64,000 nucleotides of DNA. It comes from Clostridium omnivorum (lineage in GTDB: Bacteria > Bacillota > Clostridia > Clostridiales > Clostridiaceae). The notes under the pieces were generated by a model. That model was not told the DNA's origin, ran no database searches, and was given only the letters and a program-made list of their open reading frames with translations. Each line of letters opens with the position of its first letter. Position 1 is the first letter of the stretch. The translations under genes and the position numbers were made by a program. This document shows, piece after piece, positions 41,651 to 50,158 of this stretch. The stretch covers positions 1,786,001 to 1,850,000 of the forward strand of contig NZ_BRXR01000001.1 in assembly GCF_026012015.1 (NCBI RefSeq). Reading direction: 5' to 3'.

Positions 41651-42565
41651 TTATTGTATTTCTCTGCTTAGCCACTTCAATATATCTTCATATACTACCT
41701 TATTATTGGTCTCATTAAGTATTTCATGTCTACAGCCTTGATATAGTTTCATCTGCACATTTTTAATATCCAATCCTTTATAAATTTCATAAAGGGTTTT
41801 TACAAGCTTCCCATAACCCCCTACAGGATCCTCCTGTCCAGATATTACGAATATTGGAAGTGTCTTTGTAATTAAGGCTAATCTGTCTTTTTTATAGAGA
41901 CTTTTGAAGGCTTTCATAAGATAATAGAAAAAGCCTATAGTAAATATGGTACCGCAATAAGGGTCATCTTCATATTTTTGAACCTGCTTTAGGTCAGTAC
42001 TAAGCCATGCAAAGTTATGTCCGTCAGCTTTAAATCTCTTATTAAAATTTCCAAAGCTTAGTTTATCCATTAGCTTACTCTGTTTCTTCTCCCCATGAAT
42101 AAGCCTTTGCACTGAAGTAATTAATCTACCTGCATATACTTGTGGACCCTTTTGTGCAGCTGAGCCTGATAAAATAACTCCATCCAGCGTATTTCCATAG
42201 CGGATGATATATTCCTGAGCTAGAAAGGAGCCGAAGCTGTGACCCAATAAAAACATTGGTAATTCAGGATGCTCCGCCTTCATTTGCTGGAAAATAAGGT
42301 TTTTATCTTCTATAATAGCATTAAAACCATCTTCTCCAATATCCCCCAACTTTTCTACAGAACCAGCAGTTTTTCCATGTCCCCTATGATCTGATGCATA
42401 GACAATAAAACCATTAGAGTTAAGATACTCTGCAAAATCTTTATACCTGCCTGCATGTTCAGCCATACCATGAAAAATCTGTACCATAGCCTTAGGCTTT
42501 TGAACCTTGTCCCAGCAATAAACATACAGCTTCTTGCCATCCTTTGCCTTGATGCATTCTTTCAT
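41651..42565 (-). CDS. Monoacylglycerol-lipase-like alpha/beta hydrolase
   Basis: 304 residues. Serine-hydrolase set: oxyanion region FHGMAEHAGRY, nucleophile LLGHSFGSFLAQ, acid VISGQEDPVG, base GCRHEILNE. The SDHRGHGKTAG segment is typical of lysophospholipase/monoglyceride lipases. It starts two bases after the stop of the GT-B-like gene, so the two are coupled. Together with the transporter upstream it suggests turnover of a lipid or glycolipid; that is inference. Confidence 0.9.
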   Translation of the reverse strand: MKECIKAKDGKKLYVYCWDKVQKPKAMVQIFHGMAEHAGRYKDFAEYLNSNGFIVYASDHRGHGKTAGSVEKLGDIGEDGFNAIIEDKNLIFQQMKAEHPELPMFLLGHSFGSFLAQEYIIRYGNTLDGVILSGSAAQKGPQVYAGRLITSVQRLIHGEKKQSKLMDKLSFGNFNKRFKADGHNFAWLSTDLKQVQKYEDDPYCGTIFTIGFFYYLMKAFKSLYKKDRLALITKTLPIFVISGQEDPVGGYGKLVKTLYEIYKGLDIKNVQMKLYQGCRHEILNETNNKVVYEDILKWLSREIQ

Positions 42566-42567
42566 AA

Positions 42568-44028
42568 CTATCTTGCTCCTCTTCCCTTAACAGCTAGTTC
42601 TACTACCTTATAGGCCCCATTATAAATTCCTATACTATTAGCCTTTAATATATTCTGCGTAAGCATAGTTAATATTTCATCTCCGTTTAGCATAAGGTCA
42701 AGCATTTGAAGAGCTCTTCCTATTTCATCACATTCAATAGTTCCGTCCCCTACTTCTGCTGCTCTTATAGCCCCCCAAGCTTCATGTCCCCCTACACGCT
42801 TAATCATAAGCTTAGGTATTGGATAAAATGCTAGTTCACTAGGTTTTGTAACTAATATGTCCGTTGATCTCATTAAAAGGTTTGATGCATATACTGCTGC
42901 AAATATCTCCTCATTATAAAATGCATGCACTCCTTTTACTTCACCTTCTACTGCACTTTCTGCAAAATCACAAGTCTTCTTCCAATCATCAAAGTATTTT
43001 TCTGAAACCGAGTCAAGCTCAGGAATTTCCTTGCATAGGCCTTCCCATACAACCTTGTGATCTCCAACATTAATATATAATACCGCCTTATTTTCCTTTA
43101 CAAGTGGAAGAATCTTTTGTATAAGCTTTACGAAAATTTCCTTTTGAGCACCAGCTCCACCAACAGTTAAAAGAATTCTCTTGGGCTTTTTATCTTTAAT
43201 TCTCTTAAGTCTATTTTCACAATCCTTCTCTAGATTATGAACTAGCTCATGGTCAATGTAGTGCCCTACCTCTACCAAATCCCCATCAGGTATTGGATTT
43301 AAAATATTCTTTCCATCCATTCCTCTCAAAGTCTTATATCCTAAATATGAGGAAGGTGTCTGTACTGTATGAATTGATCCCTCAGATAAATGCAGTGCCA
43401 TTGGCCAGTTGTCAGGAATTGCATTTACAACCTTTGTAAGACCTGCATGCACCGCAGCTTGTGCAGGCCATACATGAGTTGCGACAAAAGGAATATCCTT
43501 AGGAAGCTCTCTATATACTGGTGTCATTAACTCTGATACCTTTTGATCTGAAGAATTATAAGTAAGTTTTCTAAAGCCCTCAGAATTTAAAGGCTCCCAA
43601 AAGTATTTGTTAAAAAGTGAATACTTCTGCGACCACCTGGAACCCATAGAATACATAGAATTTAAATGGTCTATAACCTTTCCCCCTGTGGTTTGTTTAA
43701 AGGAATTTAAATCAAACCAATAAGGAGTATACCCCATGGCATGTGCTGCTGAAGCCATAGCCATAGAAATTCTATAGTGCCCAAAGCCCATTCTAATATT
43801 GCCTATTACAATTCCTTTTTCTCTATCTATTGGCTCACTCGTATCTCCAATTACTATATTTTTTACACCTAAAAAGGAGCCTATAGTATCATTATCCTTT
43901 ACTGAAAGATGATATAAAGTATTAGAATCATCTCCAAACTTTTTCATATGCTTCTTTTTAGCCTTAACTGCTTTATTATATGCCTTTTCAGAAATCTCAT
44001 TTCCGAAAATAACCTTTGCACGATCCAT
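42568..44028 (-). CDS. GT-B-like protein related to MGDG-synthase/MurG glycosyltransferases
   Basis: 486 residues. The centre has GNIRMGFGHYRISMAMASAA (a GGHxxxA-like motif of MGDG-synthase-type enzymes), then THVWPAQAAVH, ILLTVGGAGAQKE (start of the donor-binding domain) and TKPSELAFYPIPKLMIKRVG (a GT28-like late motif). The acceptor may be a lipid or polyol. It is larger than MurG. The neighbour genes (MFS permease, lipase-like hydrolase) form one operon with it. No membrane helix. Confidence 0.65.
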   Translation of the reverse strand: MDRAKVIFGNEISEKAYNKAVKAKKKHMKKFGDDSNTLYHLSVKDNDTIGSFLGVKNIVIGDTSEPIDREKGIVIGNIRMGFGHYRISMAMASAAHAMGYTPYWFDLNSFKQTTGGKVIDHLNSMYSMGSRWSQKYSLFNKYFWEPLNSEGFRKLTYNSSDQKVSELMTPVYRELPKDIPFVATHVWPAQAAVHAGLTKVVNAIPDNWPMALHLSEGSIHTVQTPSSYLGYKTLRGMDGKNILNPIPDGDLVEVGHYIDHELVHNLEKDCENRLKRIKDKKPKRILLTVGGAGAQKEIFVKLIQKILPLVKENKAVLYINVGDHKVVWEGLCKEIPELDSVSEKYFDDWKKTCDFAESAVEGEVKGVHAFYNEEIFAAVYASNLLMRSTDILVTKPSELAFYPIPKLMIKRVGGHEAWGAIRAAEVGDGTIECDEIGRALQMLDLMLNGDEILTMLTQNILKANSIGIYNGAYKVVELAVKGRGAR

Positions 44029-44039
44029 TATATTTCCCC

Positions 44040-45227
44040 CTACATTCTTACGCTACTATTACTTGCGTTTACAAACTTGTTAAATTTGCTGGAGAATACT
44101 ACTATAGCTGCTATAAACATAATTACTGCAGCAACAGGGAAGAAGTACTTAAAGCCTGCAGTATCAAGTATCCATCCCATTACAAGAGTGGCTATCCATT
44201 GGCTTAATGAAATAAATAGATTCATTATACCCATAAACTCCCCTAATCTTTCTGGTGGAACTATTTCCGCTAAAATTGCGTATATAGTTACTTGAATACA
44301 AATAAAGCCGATTCCTATTAATGAAAGTAATAAATATAAACTTAAAACACTTGTTGCAAAAGCAGCTAAACCAAGTCCTACTGTAAAAATTACAGTTCCA
44401 GCAAGTAAAACTACTTTTCTGTTTATTTTATCTGATACAATACCAGCTGGTACCGCAAATAGAGCTCCTACAATAGTTAAAACAAATAGTCCATTGCTTG
44501 CTGTAGCATTTGAAAAGTTCAGCTGTTGTGCACAATACTTAACAAAGTAAGGTGTAATACATCCGTAGCTTAAGAATATAAAAAACACTGATGCAAAAAG
44601 CATTAAAACTGAAGGATATTTAATAAAATCAAAGGAAATCTTAGTAGGCTTAGTGTACTTTTCTTTATTTTCTTTAATTGGCAGGGTACCTATCATAACT
44701 GATATAATTCCTAAAACCGCTGCAGCTAGGAAAGGAAAACTGTGATTCTTGTCCCAAAGCATTGGTCCTGTAACCAAAATAACTCCGCTGCCTAATACGC
44801 TTATAATCTTTGAAAATCCATTAGCCAAGCCTAATTGATTGTCATCTACAACTTCTGGAATTAATGTATAATATGGTCCTTGGAAGAAATTCAAACTAAA
44901 GTAAAATAAAAAGGCACACACAAACATAAGCACATAACTTTTTGAAAAAGGCAATATCATGATAAATATTGCTGCTATAATTGCTCCACCTAAAATAAAA
45001 GGTTTTCTTTTACCCATCTTAAAGTTACTTCTATCACTTATTATTCCAGCTAGATATTGAACAAAAATTCCTGTGAACGCCCCCATTGAAACCAATAATC
45101 CTAGCATCCTATTGCTGTCAGTTACAGTACCTACCAGCATAGGTATTAGAGACATGTTCATAGCCCATAAGAGACCTACACTTAAATTAGGAATTCCCAC
45201 TACATAAGGAACAAACTTTTTTTTCAT
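44040..45227 (-). CDS. MFS transporter, SLC45/GPH sugar-symporter type
   Basis: 395 residues, 12 membrane segments. The loop between helices 2 and 3 reads AGIISDRSNFKMGKRKPFI, close to the R-x(n)-GxRxP motif of glucose/sucrose-type symporters (GPH/SLC45 relatives). It may carry a disaccharide or glycoside into the cell for the GT-B-like and hydrolase enzymes encoded behind it. The promoter is consensus-like with a dyad and direct repeats. First gene of the operon. Confidence 0.85.
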   Translation of the reverse strand: MKKKFVPYVVGIPNLSVGLLWAMNMSLIPMLVGTVTDSNRMLGLLVSMGAFTGIFVQYLAGIISDRSNFKMGKRKPFILGGAIIAAIFIMILPFSKSYVLMFVCAFLFYFSLNFFQGPYYTLIPEVVDDNQLGLANGFSKIISVLGSGVILVTGPMLWDKNHSFPFLAAAVLGIISVMIGTLPIKENKEKYTKPTKISFDFIKYPSVLMLFASVFFIFLSYGCITPYFVKYCAQQLNFSNATASNGLFVLTIVGALFAVPAGIVSDKINRKVVLLAGTVIFTVGLGLAAFATSVLSLYLLLSLIGIGFICIQVTIYAILAEIVPPERLGEFMGIMNLFISLSQWIATLVMGWILDTAGFKYFFPVAAVIMFIAAIVVFSSKFNKFVNASNSSVRM

Positions 45228-45282
45228 ATTATTTTTACCCCCATTAATAAAATACGGTACTTTTTAATTTATGCCGATATAT

Positions 45283-45354
45283 GATAGTTAAACTATCACC
45301 TTAATATATATTATATCATTTTCAGTTTTCATGTCAATAAACGTTTTCAGTTTT
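45283..45354 (-). promoter_or_regulatory. Consensus promoter with dyad and direct repeats before the MFS gene
   Basis: Leftward TTGACA (45332-45337), 16-base spacer and TATAAT (45310-45315). A palindrome GATAGTT-A-AACTATC is at 45283-45297 downstream of the -10, and the repeat TTTTCAGTTTT occurs at 45319-45329 (spacer) and 45344-45354, 25 bases apart. The divergent-side AraC-type regulator is a candidate for the repeats. Confidence 0.65.
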
Positions 45355-45399
45355 TACAAAGCATTTTCTATAAATTTCCTTATAATTAAAATAAAAATA

Positions 45400-45452
45400 C
45401 CCCGTAGATAGATTATTCATCACTTAGATGAATTAGAAACCTATTTACGAGG
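45400..45452 (-). terminator. Terminator after the AraC-type gene
   Basis: CCCCGTAGATAG pairs with CTATTTACGAGG (two mismatched or G-U pairs), with an inner TTCATC/GATGAA stem; a T-rich run follows on the leftward strand. Confidence 0.6.
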
Positions 45453-45487
45453 CACTCCATATTTACATAAGCTTAAAAGCTCATACT

Positions 45488-46378
45488 TTATTCAGCTTTT
45501 ATTTTTCTATATTCAGAGGGCGAATATACCATATGCTTTTTAAACATTCTTCCAAAATGAGTTATGTCATTAAAGCCTACCCTATAAGCTATTTCAGATA
45601 TTGAAAGCATAGTATCCCTGAGCATTATTGCTGCCATCCTTACTCTCAATTTAATCAGATATTCCATAACTGACATACCAGTACAGTGGCTAAATTTATC
45701 TGTAAGCGTTGTCCTGTTCATATGAAACTCTTCTGTTAACTCTTCAATAGTAATTTTTCTTTCATAATGAGTATGCAAATATAAAATAATTTCATTAACT
45801 TCATTTGTGCTCTTCATAACTTCAAATTTAGTTTCATTTTCAGAATCAGTATATATATACTGAAGCAAAAATAAAACTTCTAAAAAGAAAGATCTACTTC
45901 TACATCTCCAAAAGTTACTATTAAGTGTGGTTATTTCTTCATCTAAAGAATCAAATAACTTTGATATACGCTTAGCAGTTGCTGGCCCTACTTCAAACTG
46001 TCCGTATCCATGTTCTTCATTATAAAGAAATGGCTGCAGAGAAAAATAATCTCTATATTCTGATTCAGATAAATCTTGGCCATCATTTTTCAATTTTTCC
46101 TCTGTTAAAGCGTCATTTACTAATGTTGGACTAAAGTAAATTGCTCTAGCACTTAATTCACTTTCCTTATTAAGTTCTATTTTGTCATCAGAATTAAAGC
46201 AAAAAATTGTAGGTGCTGAAAACACAATAATATTTTCATTAACACTTACAATACCTCCGCCGTTTTCAACAAGAATTAGTCTAAACATTGAATGATTATC
46301 TGAGGAAAAGGGTTCTTTAGTTTCCATATATACCGGCAGCTTTATCTCTCTTTTATCATCAAATGTAAACAACTCCAT
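45488..46378 (-). CDS. AraC-family transcriptional regulator
   Basis: 296 residues. An N-terminal cupin-like sensor region (FRLILVENGGGIVSVNENIIV) and two C-terminal HTH motifs (ITIEELTEEFHMNRTTLTDKF; ISEIAYRVGFNDITHFGRMFKKH). The layout is that of sugar-type AraC/XylS regulators. It lies upstream of, and in the same orientation as, the MFS-GT-lipase operon, separated by a terminator, and may control that operon. Ligand unknown. Confidence 0.9.
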   Translation of the reverse strand: MELFTFDDKREIKLPVYMETKEPFSSDNHSMFRLILVENGGGIVSVNENIIVFSAPTIFCFNSDDKIELNKESELSARAIYFSPTLVNDALTEEKLKNDGQDLSESEYRDYFSLQPFLYNEEHGYGQFEVGPATAKRISKLFDSLDEEITTLNSNFWRCRSRSFFLEVLFLLQYIYTDSENETKFEVMKSTNEVNEIILYLHTHYERKITIEELTEEFHMNRTTLTDKFSHCTGMSVMEYLIKLRVRMAAIMLRDTMLSISEIAYRVGFNDITHFGRMFKKHMVYSPSEYRKIKAE

Positions 46379-46390
46379 AACAAAAAAACT

Positions 46391-46432
46391 CCAATCATCT
46401 AAAATATTACTAAATATATTCTAGATGATTGG
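46391..46432 (-). terminator. Terminator after the metallo-hydrolase gene
   Basis: CCAATCATCTA/TAGATGATTGG, perfect 11-bp stem with a 20-base AT loop, then seven T on the leftward strand. Confidence 0.8.
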
Positions 46433-46459
46433 AAAAATACCTTTAAATTTTCAAATATT

Positions 46460-47233
46460 TTACTTGTTATAATTTAAAACAACTATTTTTTTCTGACTTG
46501 ATTTCATTAAATCAGCTTTATTGAAGGCAAAAGTATCAACTTTAGATACTTGCCAGCCTGACATTTTTGCTATGAAATTGTCTACTGGTGCTACATCTCC
46601 AAAGTCAGGAATAAGCACTTCTGTTTTATAATGCATAGGTATAACTACTTTAGGATTCAATTGATTTACAACTTTTGCAGCAGCTTCTGCATCTATAGTG
46701 TATAAACCACCTACTGGAATCATTAATACATCTACCTTGCCAATGCTCTTAAGCTGTTCTTGTGTTAGTTCATGTCCTAAATCCCCTAAGTGACATACAT
46801 TTACACCATCAATATTATAGGTATATACAGTGTTTTCCCCTCTTAATGCTCCACCTTCTGTATCATGATAAGTTTTTGTACCTTTTATTTTTATTCCATC
46901 AATGTTAAATTGTCCTCTTTCTCTTACAGCTGTAAAATTGCTTTTAACTGCTGCTAGATTATTGTGGTCGAAATGATCATGGCTAACGGTAACTATGTCC
47001 GCACGTAGCTCTGGAACTGTGTAGCCTATACCATCTGGAAAAGGATCTGTTACAACTTTAGTTCCCCTTTCGCTAGTAATAGTAAAGCAAGAATGTCCAC
47101 TCCATTGAATTGTAGCACTCTTCTTCCAGAAGCTGCTGCTTGAATCCCCAGCAAAAGCCACGCCGCCCATCATCATAATAGTTAGTGCAAAGCTTAAAAT
47201 GAATAAATAACCTTTCTTAAAAGCTTTTTTCAT
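46460..47233 (-). CDS. Secreted MBL-fold metallo-hydrolase
   Basis: 257 residues. A signal peptide (KKAFKKGYLFILSFALTIMM, cleavage near VAFAG) precedes a metallo-beta-lactamase-fold domain: WSGHSCFTI, TVSHDHFDHNN (HxHxDH core), CHLGDLGHEL and VIPMHYKTE. The type is the UlaG-like/beta-lactamase-superfamily Zn hydrolases (L-ascorbate-6-P lactonase relatives), which are usually cytoplasmic, so export is uncommon. Target substrate unknown. Ribosome site GGGGG before the ATG. Confidence 0.88.
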   Translation of the reverse strand: MKKAFKKGYLFILSFALTIMMMGGVAFAGDSSSSFWKKSATIQWSGHSCFTITSERGTKVVTDPFPDGIGYTVPELRADIVTVSHDHFDHNNLAAVKSNFTAVRERGQFNIDGIKIKGTKTYHDTEGGALRGENTVYTYNIDGVNVCHLGDLGHELTQEQLKSIGKVDVLMIPVGGLYTIDAEAAAKVVNQLNPKVVIPMHYKTEVLIPDFGDVAPVDNFIAKMSGWQVSKVDTFAFNKADLMKSSQKKIVVLNYNK

Positions 47234-47377
47234 TTTACATCCCCCTTTTATCTAAGCCTCTTGGCTTTTCTTTATAATACTATTTTACTAACTTCTCACA
47301 TTTCTAAACATAGAGTATTTGCAGCGATTATCAGCTTATTATCAATAATTTTTCATAGAGCATTAAAATATACGTAC

Positions 47378-47412
47378 AAAAAAACTCTTGCCTATAATAC
47401 ACAAGCAAGAGC
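47378..47412 (-). terminator. Terminator of the GH3-like gene
   Basis: CTCTTGC/GCAAGAG stem with a 13-base loop, then seven T on the leftward strand. Confidence 0.7.
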
Positions 47413-47424
47413 TTCTAACACTTT

Positions 47425-49101
47425 TCATATCTTATTTTTATTAATAATGTTCAATATATTTTTATTGCTTATTATAACTCTAGGAACCTTAATTTGACTT
47501 TTGGACACTCCTTTAGTAAACAAGGTTTCCTTTATAATATTAAAAGTATTTGGAGCCAAAAGTGTTACTTTTACAGCTCCTAATTTCTTATTATTTCTCG
47601 CCCTGTCATAAGCTAAATTTGAATTTCTAATTTCACTATCTAAAGTTTTCTCTAATAAATCAACTTTATACTTTGGCATTTCATCTTTAAACTCAAAATA
47701 AAAGACATATCTTCCAGGTGTAATTGAATTATCAGGCAGTGTAGTATAATCTATCAGATTTAAATTCAACTTTTTCATAGTATTCTTTATGGCATTAGTT
47801 AAATGCTCTTCATTAGTCTTTTCAGCTACCATATTTAATACTTGATTCTTTCTATATAAAAATTCAATTTCGGGGCAATTATTATAAAAGTCAACCACCC
47901 TAATAACATCTCCAAGCCTATATCTATAAAGACCAGCATAATTAGTAATAACTACTTCATATTTTTGTCCTTTTTTTAGTTCATCCAAACAAAGGGTATG
48001 TTCACTATATTTGTCTCCTTCATTCACAGGAATAAATTCATAAAAAACAGTGTCAGGAATAATTACATATCTTATCTTATTTGCATAGGGATTAATTCCA
48101 ATCATAGCCTCAGTAGAGGCATAGGCTGGAGAATAAATAGGCATTGAATCAGTATAATAATTTACCTTATCATCGTATATAGAAAAGTTGGCTCCTGTTA
48201 CTGTTGCAATATAAGTTAAACTCGTCCATATCCTTCTAGCTATACCTTCAAACCCTCTATTAAACTCTCGTTCTAGCATATCTGCTCTGCTAGCATTTGG
48301 AGATAGATGCTTGTTTAAGCTTTTTTTAGTATTATCATCAATATTAATATTGTTATTAATTCTCCCTCTACGTATATCTCTCACCAAATCCTCATGCTTA
48401 ATCTCTAAAACTCTAAATAAATCTAATATATTAGAAATAAAAACACCACTAATGTACATAAGATTAGTCTCTTTTAATGCAAATAACAAATGAAGGTATA
48501 AAGCTGCTTCTTTGTCCTTTATTTTCATAACCTCTATTGGTGAAGTATATAAGTATGGCAGTATGTGCCTTATTCCGTTCATCCCCCCAGAGGTAGCAGC
48601 GCATATTGGGATTCCTCCTTTAGTATAAGTTGTCACTACTATATCTGCTATTATCAATCCCTTTCCATAATTCCAATTTTCTTTAAAGTTTTCGTATGAA
48701 AATTTATTCATTAAAAGCGCCATGTACTTCGAGGCAATCTTTCTGCTAGCTTTCGTAGCAGGAATCAGCTTTTGTTTACCTGTAGTTCCTGATGTATGTC
48801 CAAAATATTCTACCTCATCACAGATTAAAACATTTTTTTCTCCATTTGCCATTCGATTTATATAATCTTCGTAATACTTATATTCTGTTAATGGAACTTG
48901 TCTTTTAAAATCCTCTATAGACTTTATATCTGTAAAATTATACTTATTTCCAATTTCACTTTTGCTATTCTCTTTCAATATTTTGAATAGCACTTCCTCA
49001 TTTACTGCTTTGCAATTTTTAGTTTCTCTAATAAAACTTTTTTCAATTATACCTCCGCTTTCTATTATAATCTTATAAAGTATTTTACTTATTACACCCG
49101 T
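47425..49101 (-). CDS. GH3-family acyl-adenylating (amido synthetase-like) protein
   Basis: 522 residues from the GTG at 48993, about 558 if begun at an ACG at 49101. ATP motif HTSGTTGKQKLIP, then PAYASTEAMIGIN (YASxE type) and YRYRLGDVIRV are GH3/adenylating-enzyme signatures. Bacterial GH3 proteins join a carboxylic acid to an amine through an acyl-AMP; the substrate is unknown. The in-frame region upstream of 48993 encodes ETKNCKAVNEEVLFKILKEN-like helices expected for the family, but there is no ATG, GTG or TTG in it; AAGGAG lies nine bases before the ACG. The real start is uncertain. Confidence 0.75.
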   Translation of the reverse strand, partial: TGVISKILYKIIIESGGIIEKSFIRETKNCKAVNEEVLFKILKENSKSEIGNKYNFTDIKSIEDFKRQVPLTEYKYYEDYINRMANGEKNVLICDEVEYFGHTSGTTGKQKLIPATKASRKIASKYMALLMNKFSYENFKENWNYGKGLIIADIVVTTYTKGGIPICAATSGGMNGIRHILPYLYTSPIEVMKIKDKEAALYLHLLFALKETNLMYISGVFISNILDLFRVLEIKHEDLVRDIRRGRINNNINIDDNTKKSLNKHLSPNASRADMLEREFNRGFEGIARRIWTSLTYIATVTGANFSIYDDKVNYYTDSMPIYSPAYASTEAMIGINPYANKIRYVIIPDTVFYEFIPVNEGDKYSEHTLCLDELKKGQKYEVVITNYAGLYRYRLGDVIRVVDFYNNCPEIEFLYRKNQVLNMVAEKTNEEHLTNAIKNTMKKLNLNLIDYTTLPDNSITPGRYVFYFEFKDEMPKYKVDLLEKTLDSEIRNSNLAYDRARNNKKLGAVKVTLLAPNTFNIIKETLFTKGVSKSQIKVPRVIISNKNILNIINKNKI

Positions 49102-49255
49102 AGCAACGCACTCCTTCGGCAGTTCTTCATATCCAATATATGAAGTTTACCTAGCTGTTGTTCTATTTTGATTAAAGAAAATGCTATAACAAAAGATATT
49201 GCTCATTATAAAGCAAAAAATAGTTCGCTACTTAAAACTTTGATTTACAAATAAT

Positions 49256-49303
49256 AAATCCGTAAATGAAACATAATGCCCCCAATATTTCATTTACGGA
49301 TTT
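49256..49303. repeat. Hairpin with 16-bp arms, left of the aromatic-rich gene
   Basis: AAATCCGTAAATGAAA (49256-49271) and its perfect reverse complement (49288-49303) with a 16-base loop. Identical arm sequence recurs at 50098. Flanked by a T-run on the right (leftward A-run), so it could also terminate. Confidence 0.75.
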
Positions 49304-49336
49304 CTATAAGTTTTTTTTATTTATATTAGCATTAAT

Positions 49337-49502
49337 TTAACACAAAACAATTATCTTATACGGTGTGGTTTGTGCTGGTATACTCATAGTAGAAGCCCCA
49401 TAAGTAACAATTAAATATCTGTTTGAAGGATTATGAGTAAACACCTGCCCAAAAATCATCAATTTTAGTGACGATACCATGAAAAGATTGAAATTTTATC
49501 AT
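49337..49502 (-). pseudogene. Frameshifted small beta-type protein gene
   Basis: GTGGAGGTAGAG precedes an ATG at 49502 and 23 codons (IKFQSFHGIVTKIDDFWAG) that stop at 49431. The adjacent frame continues without a start: VFTHNPSNRYLIVTYGAS, then TMSIPAQTTPYKIIVLC and a stop at 49337. The two parts look like one short protein broken by a one-base shift. It is behind the aromatic-rich gene on the same strand. Confidence 0.45.
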
Positions 49503-49528
49503 CTCTACCTCCACACATGTTGACGTTT

Positions 49529-49957
49529 CTAATGGCATCTGAATCTTCTTATTTCTCTTAGACTCATTCCAAAATATCTCCAAGATCTTCCGTTCCACCT
49601 GAAGCCAGCTATAGACCTTCTACCTACAAATGTGAGCCATGCCCAGAATCCAGGACCTCTTCTTGGCCAAATATAAACAAATCTAAAAACACAATGTCTA
49701 ATTGCACCTTGGTCTATGGCAAAAGGAGCAGCGCCAAATTGCTGTGCCTCAGTCTCCTTTGGTGTATAGCTTGGTGGTGGAGATGGAGGTCTTTGTGGTC
49801 CTTGTCTAAAGTCTGGTAAAGGAACCATTTGTCTGTATGGACACTGTAAAGGTAAATCTTCAGTTTCTAGTTCATAGATATCATTTGGATCATAAAAATT
49901 GGAATCGTCATCAAAATTAGCGTCGTCATTAATATCTCTAAAGTCATTAATATACAT
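49529..49957 (-). CDS. Pro-rich and aromatic/Arg-rich protein, unknown
   Basis: 142 residues. An acidic, Asn/Asp-rich N-terminus (INDDANFDDDSNFYDPND), a Pro-rich linker (PQRPPSPPPSYTP) and a compact C-terminal domain full of Trp, Phe and Arg (VYIWPRRGPGFWAWLTFVG, then RRSIAGFRWNGRSWRYFG). Two Cys (CPYR, HCVF) could pair. No signal peptide. CAGGAGTG precedes the ATG at 49957, so the longer frame from 50005 is rejected. Function unknown; similar proteins occur in Clostridia. The hairpins at 49256 and 50098 flank it. Confidence 0.65.
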   Translation of the reverse strand: MYINDFRDINDDANFDDDSNFYDPNDIYELETEDLPLQCPYRQMVPLPDFRQGPQRPPSPPPSYTPKETEAQQFGAAPFAIDQGAIRHCVFRFVYIWPRRGPGFWAWLTFVGRRSIAGFRWNGRSWRYFGMSLREIRRFRCH

Positions 49958-50097
49958 TGAATACACTCCTGTAAAGTAATAACAATATATTATATTAAAT
50001 TTCATAACCTTTTGCTACATCAATTGAATCTATTTCGTATTAAACATTATATAAAATTATAAATCTTAATAGATACTTATTTGCTTTATTATTATAA

Positions 50098-50148
50098 AAA
50101 TCCGTAAATGAAATTTAGGATGGTCTCCTAAATTTCATTTACGGATTT
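50098..50148. repeat. Hairpin with 23-bp perfect arms, right of the aromatic-rich gene
   Basis: Arms 50098-50120 and 50126-50148 are perfect reverse complements with a five-base loop. The outer 16 bases (AAATCCGTAAATGAAA) equal those of the 49256 hairpin. It lies just downstream of the HD-GYP-like gene and can act as its terminator. Confidence 0.8.
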
Positions 50149-50158
50149 TATAAACCTC

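Noticed and set aside
49256-50148. Complete MITE or transposon
   Set aside because: No transposase and no clear target-site duplication; hairpins may be duplicated terminators.
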